Shown piece by piece: positions 1-12,342 of a stretch of 64,000 nt of DNA (the stretch's first letter is position 1; each line of letters opens with the position of its first letter). The notes beneath the pieces were generated by a model. That model did no database searches. It was given only the letters and a program-made list of their open reading frames with translations, and was not told where the DNA came from. This DNA is from Ustilaginoidea virens (lineage: Eukaryota > Ascomycota > Sordariomycetes > Hypocreales > Clavicipitaceae), in assembly GCF_000687475.1 (NCBI RefSeq), contig NC_057318.1, positions 4,526,001-4,590,000 on the forward strand, read 5' to 3'. Position numbers and translations under genes: made by a program.

Positions 1-561
1 CTCTCGGCCTCTCTGTATTTGAGAAGAAAACATGATTAAAACATGCAAAGGCAAGGGATGGCGACAATGGCACTCCCCAGCACAAGATGCATTTATTTTC
101 CACGACAAGCGACCACCACTCGCAAAAGCAGTGCCATCTACTTTGTCCTCTTCAAAGATGGTGGGTGGGTGGTATCCATGTATGATTTGTATTGGACTCT
201 ACTCAATAAACTCCTAGGATTGACACAACGCGCAACCAAATACTTCTATGTTACGTTACTTACTGTTTAGCGCCATGCGCCGCCAATGCTCAAAAGCAAC
301 AACATGATGAGGAAAAAATATATAAAAAAAAAAGGGGGGGGAGGAAGGAGGGCGGAGGTTCAAACGTTTTGCACTTGAAATTGAAGCACCAAGTGCCAAG
401 TTTGCTGATTTTCTCAACCGTCAAACGTTCAGAGGCGCGTTTCTTGTCTCTTGTTCGCCGTGTCTTTCCACGTCTACCTAGTGACGACAAGGCCAAAAAG
501 CCCGACGACTACGCCAGGGGCCTGTTGAATTTGTCGCAAGCTTTCTGAAGAGTAAATGCCA
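1..561. other. Intergenic stretch downstream of the nvj2-like gene
   Basis: No supportable gene. The stretch lies 3' of the leftward gene that stops at 562, so its right part should carry that gene's 3' UTR. It holds an A-run followed by a G-run around 318-345. The short ORFs here look like shadows. Confidence 0.5.
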
Positions 562-3500
562 CTACTCGTTACCAAGGTCCGTGTCTTGCAGCCAGCCGGA
601 CAAGTCTTCGTCATCGTCGTCGCCGCCACCGTCGCCACCATCGTCACCATCGTCATCGTCATCACAAACCCCAACAACACCAACAACAATGGAAGCGGGT
701 ACGGCAATTAAAGGACCTCCTTTGGCCGCCTTCACCTTTGGGGAAAATGGAGACTGGGGGGCACCTTGTACGCTATTAGACAAAGATTGTGACAAAGTGG
801 TTGACATAGAAGCTGCCAAGGCTTGAACCAACGGTTCTGGTTCCGGGTCCACCTCGAGTCCGGGCTGTGACGCTATCGCCAGTTTTTTTCTGCCAGTATT
901 CACCCACGCCTCGTCACGATCCCTCTCTGCATCCGCGGCAGGTGCGCCAGGTGCGCCAGGTGTCCCAGGTGGTGATTCGTCGGGGGGGGCGGCGACGACC
1001 AACATGTTTTGCTCCACGTCTTCTTCTTGTTGCTGGCTTGCCCCCCTTCGTCGTCGTCGCGGAGGAAGGCGAGGTGGCTGGGAGGCGCGAGATTCCTCAT
1101 CGCTCTTGTCATTCTCTAACGAGACCTTTTCAGGTATCGATCCTGTAGCAGTGGCGGCGGTCTTGCGCCTGGCTACCGTGGATCCAAGTATCGCGGCTCC
1201 ATTCACTGGACCGGGAAGAGGAGTCCCGGGGGGCGGAAGGGGCTGGCCTCGTCCCATGGGTCGGCTAAGATCGATTTGGCAAGCCTTGTCGCCGTTGCGA
1301 TGCTGTTCTTTCTGGCGGCGTATCGCGTTCCAGCCCCATTGCCTGGCGTGCTCCGCGGCGTTGGTGACGGCTGCTAATGTCGTCTTCTTTAGCTCGCCAC
1401 CCGCCAAAACGGCTTCGGATGACGAGCTGTTCCCGCTTTCGCGCTTGGCAAAGAAACTCCTACCCAGGGAACTTGTATGTGACTTGAAGGAGCTAGTTGC
1501 GGGCCGCGCTGAAGATGCCGAGGCTGAGTCCTCACTGCGAGCGACGGATTCGGCTGACGAAGCGGTGTTGCGGCGGCCTTTGGGGATCGAGTTCGAGGCT
1601 CTCTCCGAGTCCTCTGTATTTCCCCTGCTCTCAGTCTCCCTGGATGATGATGACGAGCGTCGACGTAAGTGGCCTCCCAGCTGGGCCTTTGCAAACGACC
1701 CGACGGGGGAGTGCACCGGGGATGCGTCTTGGGAGCGTGAAGCCAACGACGCCATCAAGTTTGTGGCATGGTCAGGCGGCGACGACGACGGTTTATAAAG
1801 ATCGGCATGTGCAGTTTCGGTGCCCACCACCGGATCCGTCGCATTCCTGACGATATTGAGCGATCGAGAGAGGCCGGTAGCTGAAGACGCAGGCTTACAG
1901 CCAGTGCTGGCAGACAAGATTGATGTCGCGCTGCCGTTGGCACTCCTTCCAAGCTTCCCAAAGAGGCCCGTGCTCGCTTGCTGCGCTTTCACGGGGGAAT
2001 GGTGGGTGTGGTGGGTGTGGCTCCTTTCGACGAGATGCGCCTCATTTGGTACATCTTGGTCCTCCTCCGGCCTCTCCAGCGGCTGAGCATCATTATCCGC
2101 CGACGCAGCCTCTACGGGCCTCGACGTTTCTACAGCGTCATCGTCTTGGAAGATGCCTCCCCTCCACGTTTTGTGTTCCGTCCTGAAAAAGGGTACGTCA
2201 TCCCAAAACGGCTGGACCAGGGTCTCGGCGAATACTTCCTTTATGCGGTTCTCTATCTGACGTAGAATTAGCGTGTATGTAATTTGTCTTGAGCTGACAA
2301 TGGGCTCAATGGCCATTTCCATCTTGGGCATCGTTTGGAAGGACATCCAGAGTCGATTGCTGGGCGGTGCCTTGACCTTGAATAGTACATGGCCCTCGAT
2401 TCTCTTGAGAACGACGGCGAGCAATAGGGTGACCTCTCGAGCCTTGAACCTCGAGCCCAAGTCAATCTTGGCCGTGGCGCCAACCTCGATGCGAAAGTTG
2501 CCCGTGTACCTCACGTCCGCTTCCACTAGACATTCCCCTTCAACGGTGAGGTCCTTGAGCTTGAGATTTGTGAACAAGGGAGCGGCCTCCCCAGTGTCTA
2601 TCTTTTGAATGGTAATATTGGCGAGAAACGATGGGCGTTTGACTCGGGAAATCTTCTTGGTGATCTTCTCGCGAATAGTGTTCTCCAAATCCTTTGTCCT
2701 GTAGACGGCGAGGAATATCCTGCCCAGCATAGCGTTGAGCCACCTCGAATGAACGTGGTCCTCGGAAGAGTGAAGTCTTTGCACCAAAGAAATGATGTTC
2801 TTCACCTCGAAACCCTTTGGGATGGGCGCATTGGAGTCGAAACCAAATGTCTGCTCCTGATTCTTCAGGAGAGAAAAGTAGAAATCTTCCTTGGCAGAGC
2901 AATTCTCAGAAAAGAGGTAGAATGGCTTCGAGACGTGGCCATCCAGAGCCAGTTTATCTGAGCGACCGCCAACTTTCCTCGACAGGCACAATGCGTTTCT
3001 CTTGATAAACAACTCCCCTTCAGGTGTGACATCGCCACCCGAGTATATACTGATGTCGTAGTGAGCTAGTGAGATGACATGACGTACTTCGAGCTGCTCG
3101 TCGTCGTCGAATAACATGAGATGGCCATGCCTGAGGAGAGCGCACAGGTTAGTCATGGCTTTCAAAGTCTTTCAAGCTCCTGGAAGATGGCATGGGCGAC
3201 GTACCTCAAGACGACGTAAAAGACGTTGCCCGCTTTTTTCGGTCGTTGGCTCATGCTGCCGTTGGTGCCGTTGCCATCAAGCGGCCCAGCAACTGGCTTG
3301 CGGTCGAATATGCTCCTGTACATCGTTTGGTAGACACTAGGGCTGGGAGCAGCGACGGTGGTTGACCCAAGGGGTGTGGCGCGTTCTATCGGTTTGGCGT
3401 TGAGTCCCATGGGCACATACTCGCGACATACGGCGAAGTATCCCGCGGTGACGTCGAGATCATGGGCTGCACGGGCTTTGGCTTCGTCCGCGGGTTTTGA

Positions 3501-3698
3501 CCTCCTTGCCTCGTCCAACAATAACGTGTCATCGCCGGGTTGAACTATATCGTCATCGTCGTCATCGTGGGAATTTTCTCGATCATTACGGTACGGAAAA
3601 GCGTAATGCGCGTGGATGAGCACAGCCAGGCCGACAAGAGGGATCAAAGTGACGCCTCCAAGGAGGTACGCCACGAGCAGTGCCGTCCATGATCCCAT
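562..3698 (-). CDS. nvj2: Nvj2/Tex2-like SMP- and PH-domain lipid-transfer protein
   Basis: Two exons on the minus strand, 3698-3205 and 3130-562, joined across a 74-nt GT..AG intron. The junction splits an Arg codon and restores a continuous PH-domain strand (YVVLRHGHLMLF). The product is 1020 aa. Seen: an N-terminal membrane segment (about residues 5-30), a PH domain (about 150-255), then an SMP lipid-binding domain (about 292-488). The C-terminal half is Ser/Pro/Ala-rich and ends in an Asp/Gly-rich acidic tail. Family knowledge: yeast Nvj2 and animal TEX2 are ER-anchored proteins that move lipids at membrane contact sites, notably the nucleus-vacuole junction. The ATG at 3698 is chosen because it places the membrane anchor at the extreme N-terminus, as in the family. 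The protein is longer than yeast Nvj2 because of the disordered tail. Family assignment is firm; the exact contact site is inferred. Confidence 0.88.
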
Positions 3699-3915
3699 AA
3701 CTGTGGTATGAGAGTATGAGCGAATATGGCGGGTATCGCAGCTACTCTTGGCGGTGAGAAAATGTGGCTCCCGTCCGTGCTTTGCCCAAAATCCCGAGTC
3801 GGCGGCTGGTGAGCCGATCCACGCCTTTCGTGATTTGGTGCTCTATCGAGGGATATTGTACTTCATGCACGGCAACGCGACGCTAATGACGTGTTGTCGG
3901 AAGAAAACGCCTCTT

Positions 3916-3950
<35 letters not shown>

Positions 3951-5053
3951 GCTCGTCTTCTTCTTCTTCTTCGTCTTCTTCGTCTTTTACTGCAAAACCG
4001 CGCGAGCAACGAAGGGGAGGACGTGGTCTTGGAGGTTGCTTTTCGATCGACACGACCAGCATGTATAGTAGGAAAAGGCCAGATAAGAGACAGCGGGGGA
4101 TTGGCGTGGAGAGGAGCTAGAAGGCGACAAGAGCGTCCAGAGCGCAGGCACGAGACTCCAGAGATGCCGACAGCAGCAGTAAAGTAAGCCAGGGATGTTC
4201 AAATGGAAAGCAACAAGGGTTGTGGAGGCGATTTGGAGTCTGGACTTGTCTGTTACTGTCAGGACTCAGCACTCAGGACTCGGGACAAGGCCGCCCTAAT
4301 GCGTGCAGTGCAGTGCAGCCTACAAGGCCAAGGCGGTGATGGAAACGTCTCGTCCCAAAAAGCCACGGGAACAAGACAGCGGTGGATGAGCATAGAGCAG
4401 AGCATGCTGGACGTCTGAAGTCGACAACCAAGAGATGCGAAACGTGCACCCACTCACCTACCCGGGCACCTACCATGTAGCGGCCAGCCGCCAACCTGCC
4501 TTGGGGAAGGTGCGACTGCGCGATTGACTGGGACAAGATCTGGAAGGAAGACAGTTGACGTACTACCAGATATGTACCTAGGTAGGTAGGTACTCTGTAA
4601 TTAAGATACCTAAGATAGGTGTCGTAGGAGCTAGATACGCTAGGTATCTGAGGTTAGGCGGGCACCTACCTAGTAGACATCCACATCCGGATAGAGAGAG
4701 GGCGGGGGGCAAACGCCCCAATCAATCCATCAATTCATCCGTCCCCTCAGGGACCCAAGACGAGGGTACCCCAAGATGAGCCTGGTAGCCGGAGTTGGAT
4801 TTGGGAAGGCGAGATGGAGACTGGCAGGCTCATCAGCTTTGTTAGTACTCACGAGACTCGTAGAAGCTCTGACCGCAACAGGGGTGCGGGCGCAAGGGTA
4901 CCTGTTTGGTAGCAAAAGGTACGTATTATCACAGTATAATCGCACCCAGACAGTAGACATTGGGGTCCTACCCAAGAGGTACCTAACATGGTCACCCAAG
5001 GTAGGTGTCGAGCCGATTTAATCTACCCAGACCCTAAAGTGGCAAGAGCAAGA
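3699..5053. promoter_or_regulatory. Upstream region of the nvj2-like gene
   Basis: Gene-free 1.35 kb ahead of the leftward gene. It contains a 32-bp T-run (3918-3949) followed by TTC repeats, and a cluster of TACCTAGGTA-type motifs at about 4570-4680. No core promoter element was picked with confidence. Confidence 0.4.
3918..3949. repeat. 32-bp poly-T tract
   Basis: Uninterrupted T-run on the plus strand, followed by TTC-rich sequence. This is a length-variable homopolymer typical of fungal intergenic DNA. Confidence 0.9.
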
Positions 5054-5063
5054 GCAGCAGCAG

Positions 5064-5654
5064 AGGGTACAGGTCAACCGACCTGTGTCCCCCCCTTGTC
5101 ATCCGACCCCCCCATAATAACTTAACTGACCTGACCATTGCTGTGGGCTATACTCTTAATATAATTGGTTTATTAGGGAATAGTGGGTCAGGTCACTTTA
5201 TATAGAAAACTATATAGAGAAGTACTTTCTCTGATATTTTACTAGGTTCTTAGATAGGGGTACCTAGTAAATGAAATTAAAGAAGTTACTTTCTTTAGAA
5301 AATATAGGGAGAAGTACTTTCTCTGCTGTTTTATTAGGTTCTTACGTAAGGGTACCTAGTAAGAATATTAAAGAAGTCACATTCTATAAAAAAGTCTATG
5401 TAAAGGTACTTTATCTACTTTTAATATTAGGTTCTTAGGTAGGGATACCTAGTAAAAATATAAGGGAAGTCACTCACTATAGAAAAAATACATATAAAGA
5501 TACTTATAGTCTAGTGGCTATTATAGATTAAAGGATCTACTACTATTTATTAGTGTATCTCTATATTAGGAAAGAGCATTGGTCAGGTCTGTTAAGTTAT
5601 TATGGGGGGGTCGAATGACTAGGGGGGGGCATAGGTCGGTTGATATGTAGTCTC
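5064..5654 (+). mobile_element. TIR element copy 1 (non-autonomous, MITE-like)
   Basis: A 591-bp element. The left end starts AGGGTACAGGTCAACC; the right end, read inward on the minus strand, starts GAGACTACATATCAACC. Inverted ends of about 85 bp share TCAACCGACCT, a C-run, CATAATAACTTAAC and GACCTGACCA. It is flanked by a 10-bp direct repeat GCAGCAGCAG at 5054-5063 and 5655-5664. The core is AT-rich and built of about four imperfect units of 90-95 bp carrying TAGGTTCTTA and a GTACCTAGTA-type motif. There is no coding capacity. A target duplication of about 10 bp and long inverted ends resemble Mutator-like elements, but that class assignment is inference. It is homologous to 27864-28646 in the opposite orientation. 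Confidence 0.88.
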
Positions 5655-5676
5655 GCAGCAGCAGCAGCAGCAGCAG
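5655..5676. repeat. (CAG)n microsatellite next to TIR copy 1
   Basis: GCA/CAG triplet run on the right flank of the element, with a shorter CAG run on the left flank (5054-5063). The element sits inside, or duplicated, a CAG tract. Confidence 0.8.
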
Positions 5677-7124
5677 GAGACCTGAAGTTACCTATTACCG
5701 GACCGTTTAATGGAATACAACATAAGCGTCCGGTCGATGCAATTAAGCAACCCAGGCGCCTCTCTCTGTCCGCCTTGTGCCATCTCCCTTCCGAGTTCCT
5801 ACCATCCATCGCCCACAGGAAAAGGCAAGGTACCAACTACGGAGTACGGTGTATGCAGAAACATCAATCCGTCCGTCCTACGTCCCTGCTGCTCGCTCGG
5901 CTGCTTCAAAAAGGCCCGTCAAGAGTCAAGCAAAATCTCATTCATTCGTTAAATTATCTGCGTCTCCATGCCATCACCGCCCGTACTTACTTCTACGTGC
6001 CCTCCTCCAACCCGCTGGATCAGGAGCTCATCGAGTCTTTCTCTGCCCCCCCCCCCCCCCCCCTTCGCTACATGCCGCTTTGCCGACTTCAAGCGCTCGT
6101 CCATGTTCATGCGTGTCGGCTGCTTGGCCCTGCTGTAAATTTGCCTCGGTTCCTTGCTTGCCTCTGCTCAGTCTTTTACATCCCTGCCTCATTGCGCCGT
6201 CTGATTCTCGATGCAGTCCGGGAAAGGAGTAGCATGCTGCCCATCCCACTTCGGACAGACTCGGCCACATATTAACCTAGAGTATATCTGTGATGATGTT
6301 CTTGTTATACAAACTGCACCAACTGCCAAGACCACGTATTCAAAGGTAGTGTTCACAATCTGCCCTCTCGACCAGTCAAGCCCGACCAAGCCCAAGCACC
6401 ACTGGAGAAATGAGAAATGAAAAAAGAATTGTCTGCGCAAGACACCGTGTTGGAATGAAATGTTTCCCCTTCTCTGAGGAAGAATGTGCCAACCATGATT
6501 CATTCAGAGGGCGCCACGAGAATTCGATTCTAATGCGCTGTTCTCCCGCCTGTGTTGATTCGTATGAATAAGCAAGTTACACCATCAATAGGAGGAATCA
6601 AAGCGCATCAAAGCGGCAGGGGAGCGACGAGTCAAGAATGGGGGCAGCATTTTCAAAGAGCAATAAAAAAAAGAAAAAGAAGAGGACTATTGCCGTGGAA
6701 ATGATCGTCGGTGCGTCGGTCTGGTGTATTCTTCTTCTTTTCGAAGAGTTTTTAGTTTTTCGGTTGTTGAGGAAATCGAACTGTTTTCGGTATCGCACTG
6801 CAACGTTGTGTCTGCGTCCAAAAGTACCGTGGAGTGTTAGTCAAAAGGGTAAAAAAAATAATTGTCTTCTGGTCGATGCAGTAAGGAGTCAGTCTTGTGA
6901 AATAGGGAATCATAAATGATTGTAGCGTTTGCACGACACCTCGCGTGCAAAATCAAAGCATATAAATGGTTGCAAGAAGCGTCAGGTTATCTCGCGCGTA
7001 CTATCCACGTGCCGTGGACTTGTAGGACTCTTTATTCAGTGGCAGCTACCGGCGGTTTTCCGCCCTGCACCACCAGAGAGCTTGGCCGACAACTTGGCTT
7101 CAGCCACCATGTCCAAACGAGGTA
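5677..7124. other. Intergenic stretch 3' of apsA
   Basis: No gene supported. An ORF at 5640-6275 (plus) begins without ATG, has no recognisable domain and is rich in Pro/Cys/Leu, so it is not called. Contains a C-run at about 6047-6063 and AT-rich sequence at 6640-6960 that probably includes the apsA 3' UTR. Confidence 0.4.
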
Positions 7125-10100
7125 TCATGCTCGGGAACGCATAGGTGCCAAGGATGCATCGGGTACAGAGTGGCCGGGGTGTGAGTGAGAAGCAAGGTTG
7201 CGTCCTCTTCGTGAGGTATGCGGCAGGCTTCCCACATCATGCCTGCCGTCGCAACAAGCTCTCACGTTTTCGAGACGGTCGGACCCGCGGTCCTGTTGTT
7301 CCATTATTTCCCGCACATCTTCGGCGCTATCGTGGGCCTCACTGGCTTCGTAAATGTCCCGATTTTGGCTGCTTGCGCCACGGCCGCGGAAGCCTGTGAG
7401 GGTCCCCGTGATCTTCGGTGCTCCAGACCGCCAGTAGCCACTGAGCTTGCTTAGAGTGCCTGCTGATGTTCGGCCCGTCGCACTACTATGCTTGTGGTTC
7501 TCAGATGGAGTGAGCGTGGGAATATTCATCGACATTCCGAGTGCTGGGGACTCGTTTCGCGTCGTGTGAGAGTGGTAGGACGAGAGCGATGGAGCGGTTT
7601 TGGAGACGAAATCGTTGCCTGGCGCGCGACCAAACGATGGGTTGAACTCGTCGACGTCTTCCTGCGTAATTTGACCAGCCATCTCCTCCGCGTCGGTCCG
7701 ATTGCCTTGTGCGGTCCTCAACAACAGATACGACAAGGCGTTGAACCAAGTCTCGTGTCGTTGTCCAGTTGTGCAAGTAAACTTGATTGTTCGCCCGGGG
7801 GAGATGATAATCAGGCTCTTGCGGTGCAGTCCAGGCGGCATAGGGTTGTCGTCTGTGACGACACGGACGGCCTCAATCGACACACTTTTAGCCCTGGCCT
7901 CTGCCCTGCCAGCAGTGGACGGATCTCTGTCGCTCCAGTATAACGTCCGGGTGTAGGGATGTACCCAAAAGTAGCGCCGATGGCGATTCTCGGATAACTC
8001 GCCGCGGCCTGTTTTCCGAGTGTATTTCCACAGAAATTCTCCAATCATGGTCTGAGTGATGGCCTGGATCATGCGAGGATCCGTGTTGGGCCCAAAGCCG
8101 TTGGGATTCGTTCCCACTTCGCCTGGCCGCATGTTGAAGCGACTATCAATCTCAGACGCAAACGAAGACACTGATGAGCGTCTCGATCGAGACGTGACTC
8201 TGCCTGGGGGCGGCATCTCGACGGTACCTGCATGTATCGAAACAGTGCCAGCTGCTCGAGGGGCAGCATTGCCTCGGCCCGCTCCCACGACTCCTTGTTG
8301 GCTGGGTGTCGGAGGGCTGGGTGTCTGAGGCCAAGGCTTCGTTGCGGAGGCCGGCCAAAGAGGAGGGCCCATGCTGCCTTGTTGCTGGCTATGAGACGAA
8401 GTTGTTCGAGCCGCCTCAATCATTTCGCGATGATTGGAGGGCAGCGGCGGTACGTTTTGGGCCGACGTTCGCCCGCTGGTTGCGCTTCCGGGTCTGGTGC
8501 TAGCCGCACTGTCGGGTGCTGCGGTTTCATCCGCAGGCTTGGCTCGTAGACGGACCGGGGAGCCGAAGCTCTCCTGTGATCTGTGTCTCCTCACCGTTCC
8601 TGTAGTCTCAGGGCTGCCCACTGAACTGACGGACGAGTCCTTAACATGGCCAAAGGATCGTGGGGAGCCAGCTTTGAGCAGTCGATCAATCGAGTCTGCA
8701 GTCAATGCAGTTTGAGCGGCCCGGTCGCTTGTATGCGCGCTCTGCTTACAGGAGAGGCGGCTATTGCTGTTGGCGGAGATCTCTTTGAATGGCCGTTGCG
8801 ACTCTGGAGTTGCTGTCTCGGGAGAGCCATGACGCGATTGTCTCGTCTCATCTTCAGCAATAAATGTTTCCATATCATCCATTCTCCCGCGAGCCAAGAC
8901 AGATCCAATCAGTCTACTAGGAGGTGTTTCCGGATCATTGGCATAATCCTTGGGAATGATGAAGGCATCTCTTCTCGGGCTGCGAGGAGACAAGGGGCGA
9001 GTTTCAATAGATTTGATGATGGAAAACCCAAGGGTGGGCGATGCTGCTGAGCTCTGCACTGGCTCCGTATGCTCAACAGAAATACCTGACAAAGAAAGCG
9101 CTGGCGGCGTCGCCATAGGCGCCAAAATTGGCTGTGTTTGCTGAGTGGTGATTGATGACAGGGCAAGTGCAGGCGATGCCCGAAGCGTCTCAGGCGCGGG
9201 CTCAATGTTTTGAGCGAAAACTCCTGAAAAATCCAAGATAGGCGAAGCCAAAGCTGGAGCAGACAGCTGCTCTTCCCTCGGTTCGAGTTCTTCTGCAACT
9301 ACAGGGGACAGTGTCAGAATCGGGGATGAGATTGGGGGATCGCGTTGCGTCGGGGAAGTCGCGGGTACAGATACCGCCTTGCTAGAAGTCAGCTTGGACG
9401 TGGCTGGGGAGTCCACAGTTTGTGTAGATATGCTAGACAGTCTCATCGGGGGCGGTGATGTACAGAGGGGCTCTGATGTTTCTGCTACAACTGATGAGAA
9501 GGTGAGGCAAGGGCGAGGAGTGTCTGGCTCCATTACAGGCTCCAGAGTCTCAGTTGCAATTCTTGACACCGTCAACAGAGGTGGGGGTACCTCAGCCTCC
9601 TCCCGAGGCTCGACATGCTCGACAATAAGAGGTGTCAAAGACAGCGTGGGAGGCGTGGGCGGCAAAATGATTTCCTCCCGAGGCTCGACATGCTCCACAA
9701 GAAGGGATGTCAGAGACAAAATCGGGGACGTGGGCGGCACGATTGCTAATTCCCGAGGCTCAATATGCTGGAACTGAATCTGAGACAGTCCAAGTAAATT
9801 TGCGTCGACGGGACACGGTGACATTGGTGGCACAGGAAACTGCGCCAAACTGGCATCCATATCCTGCTCATGGTGAATGCTAGCATCACTGTACGACAAC
9901 ATCGACGCTGGCCGAGACAAATCTGGTCCTATGGCTCGGCTGCTGGGCCAAGTTGTGGATATTTGATCTTCGTCACGAGCCACAAAATCCATGAACATTG
10001 GCCGATCAAAGGCTCGCTCAAACGCCTGGGGAACAATCGTGACAGGGTCCGTCATTGCGCCACTGTCCACCATGATGATCTTGGGCAAGTTTGGCACGGC

Positions 10101-12342
10101 TGGAGGCGGGGACGCAGCCCGACGGGTTGATCCAGGAGTAACAGATCGGACACTTCGACGACTTGGCGTGGCGACACCCAAGGAATCATCATCACTGCCG
10201 AAATCCTGAAGTTCCGCGAATAAGCTCTGGCCGCCAGCCTGGGGCGTGCCACCACTAGTGTGGCTTGCAGGGCTTCTTTGAGACGCAGGCTCTTCGCTGT
10301 TTTGTCTTGAGCTCCTGGAGAAAGGCCCGCGGCTAAGTCTGAAGCGGCTTCTCTGAGACGAAATGGTTCCCGTCGGGGTACGCATGTCTGCGACTTCATC
10401 CTCATCTGCCGAGGTTGACGCGGTGCTGTCGAAAGAGTCTCGATTACTGTCTCGATTATTTGCCCGCACCAGCCCAGCAGGCAAGCTGGGGGGTCTTTTC
10501 ATGCGACCGAATCCTCGGCATGCGCTTTCAGTCTCTGTCTCATTGTCATCGTCACTGCCGGAAAGGGCCTCGTTTCCAGTCTGAAAGTCTTCCGTCTCCG
10601 TGGCCCGTTCATTGGCGGTCTCAAACGCGGACTCGCTGGCCTCATTAGCAGTATCAAAATGATCGCTACTGTCGGTGAGGCGGGTATGGAGAGAAGTCTC
10701 GGCACCTGGCCGTGAGCCACTTCTGGAGCCTCTTGTCGGCGGCAAGCCAGGGTTATCCTCCCAATCGGGGTCATCCACCAGAATTTCTTGCCTGCTGGAT
10801 CGCAGACTGCCTAGTAGTCGAGCAGGCTTCTTGAACTCCTTTGTATCAGTCTTCCGGCTACGGCGAGGGTTGGAAGCACCACCTGCGTCGCCGGCCCTAG
10901 CCTTCTCCAAGTCATCACGCAGGTCTTGAATGATTCTTCTCAGCTCTAGCTTTTCGGTCTTTTCGCGGTGGAGCTGACTTCGTTGGCTTTGGATTGTCCT
11001 CTGCGCATGATGGAGAGACGACTTGATGGTCTCAGTTTCGAGCATTGTGTGCCGGGGCGTGCCTTTGACAGGCGAAGGAGGGGGCGAGTGCTCAGGCGTA
11101 ATGTTGTCGGCTGCTGTTTCAAAGTCGTCATCACTCAAACCTGACGGCGGTTCCCGCTCCATGGTGCGCCCGCGCTGCAGTGAGAAAACCTTGGCCAACT
11201 CTTGGTTCTGGTTGGTCAAATCATCAATTTTACGTTGGAGCGCTGCTCTTTCGCTTTCCACCATGGCCATGTTCCGCTTTGCTGTGCCCAATTCAATGTC
11301 GAGATGCTTCACGGCGGCAGCATGCTGCTCTGTTAGCTTTGACTGGGTGAGCTTAGCATCATCAAGCTCTTTCTGCGTCGAACTCTTTGACGAGTTGGAC
11401 AGGTTGAGGGCTTGCGTAAGTTTCTTTTCGCGATCGGCAGCCTCTCGTTGCTGGGTGGTGATTTCCTGTAGACGAGTCTCGAGATTCCAGTTTTCTTCCT
11501 TGTATCGATGTTCGCTCTCATCCAATGCCTTTAGACGCTGCTGCAAGCCCTCCAAATCGATCTCAAGCCTCGTCTTTTCCGACTGTGCCCCCTTCAGTTC
11601 GTCATCACGTTCAGAAAGAAGTGTCTGCAAGTTCCGGACCTGGGCGATGAGAGAAGTGCTAATCTCCGCCGCAAACTCGATATCATGCACTCTATTGGAT
11701 GGTTGGTTTCGAAGTTTGCGATTCGGAACACCGAGTTTCGTCGGAGAGCCAGTGGCCTGACTCTCGAATTTAGAAGGGCTTACTGAGCGCTGTTGTCATC
11801 GTGTCAGCCAGATGCACATTCGGAATTGAAGCAGGATAGGGAGAAGCGCGGAGAAAGAAACAGTGAAAACTCACCCTGCCGCTACGCCCATCAGGGACGA
11901 ATGGTGAGCCGGCGTGGGCTTCGTTGCTGGGAACCCTTTGCTTGGGGAGGAAGACTCGGGCAGATTCTCTGGCAAGATCGTTGTATTCCCTCTCAATGTC
12001 GACTAATTTCTGCCGCAGCTCGGGGCCGAGCTCACCCTCGGCCTGCAGCTTCTGGACTTGTTGCAGTTGCTCTGCGAGCAGCTTCCGCTGCGAGACCAGA
12101 GCCGTTCCCAGTTTGCCAGCCTCGTCCAAGCGACGATCAGTCTCTGCAAGGTGGGCCTCCAGCGCACGCTTAGCTTGAGTAGGTGATGAGCCTGGACCAG
12201 CAGCAAAGAGCTCTTGGTCAAAGTTGGAAAATCGATGGTGCGCAGGAACAGACGAGGTCGTAACGAAGGGATCGCCGAAGACGTCTCCATTTCCGGAGGC
12301 GCGCAAGTCCGGGCGTTTGTCGGGCGCCAGAGACGAAGCCAT
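7125..12342 (-). CDS. apsA: ApsA/Num1/Mcp5-type cortical anchor of nuclear migration
   Basis: Two exons, 12342-11875 and 11789-7125. The 85-nt intron (GTGAGT..CAG) falls between codons. The product is 1710 aa, close to the Aspergillus ApsA length. Seen: long coiled-coil stretches in about residues 45-140 and 190-350, a Ser-rich acidic middle, an array of 11 degenerate repeats with core LxLSxIxxExxEP (about 8998-9800), and a C-terminal PH domain (about 1403-1517, beginning GEFLWKY). Family knowledge: ApsA/Num1 is a plasma-membrane-associated anchor that binds phosphoinositide through PH and captures dynein for nuclear positioning; Num1 also tethers mitochondria through its coiled coil. The start ATG at 12342 opens a conserved-looking N-terminus before the first coiled coil. 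The divergent neighbour cwc24 shares the 12.3-13.7 kb promoter region. Confidence 0.93.
8998..9800 (-). repeat. Eleven-copy degenerate peptide repeat inside apsA
   Basis: The translated minus strand shows eleven copies of a 13-residue core resembling LSLTPLIVEHVEP. Most are spaced about 24-30 residues apart by Pro/Ser/Glu-rich linkers; a longer linker follows copy six. Two adjacent copies (9590-9720) are close to identical, including the following REE. It is analogous to, but shorter than, the 64-residue repeats of yeast Num1. Confidence 0.75.

Noticed and set aside
1004..1798. 264-codon plus-strand frame
   Set aside because: Antisense to the disordered Ser/Arg-rich part of the nvj2-like gene.
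5640..6275. 211-codon plus-strand frame beside TIR copy 1
   Set aside because: No ATG at the start, begins in the CAG repeat, low-complexity composition, no domain.
11023..11760. 245-codon plus-strand frame, Ser-rich
   Set aside because: Antisense to the coiled-coil region of apsA; overlaps its intron side and has no domain.
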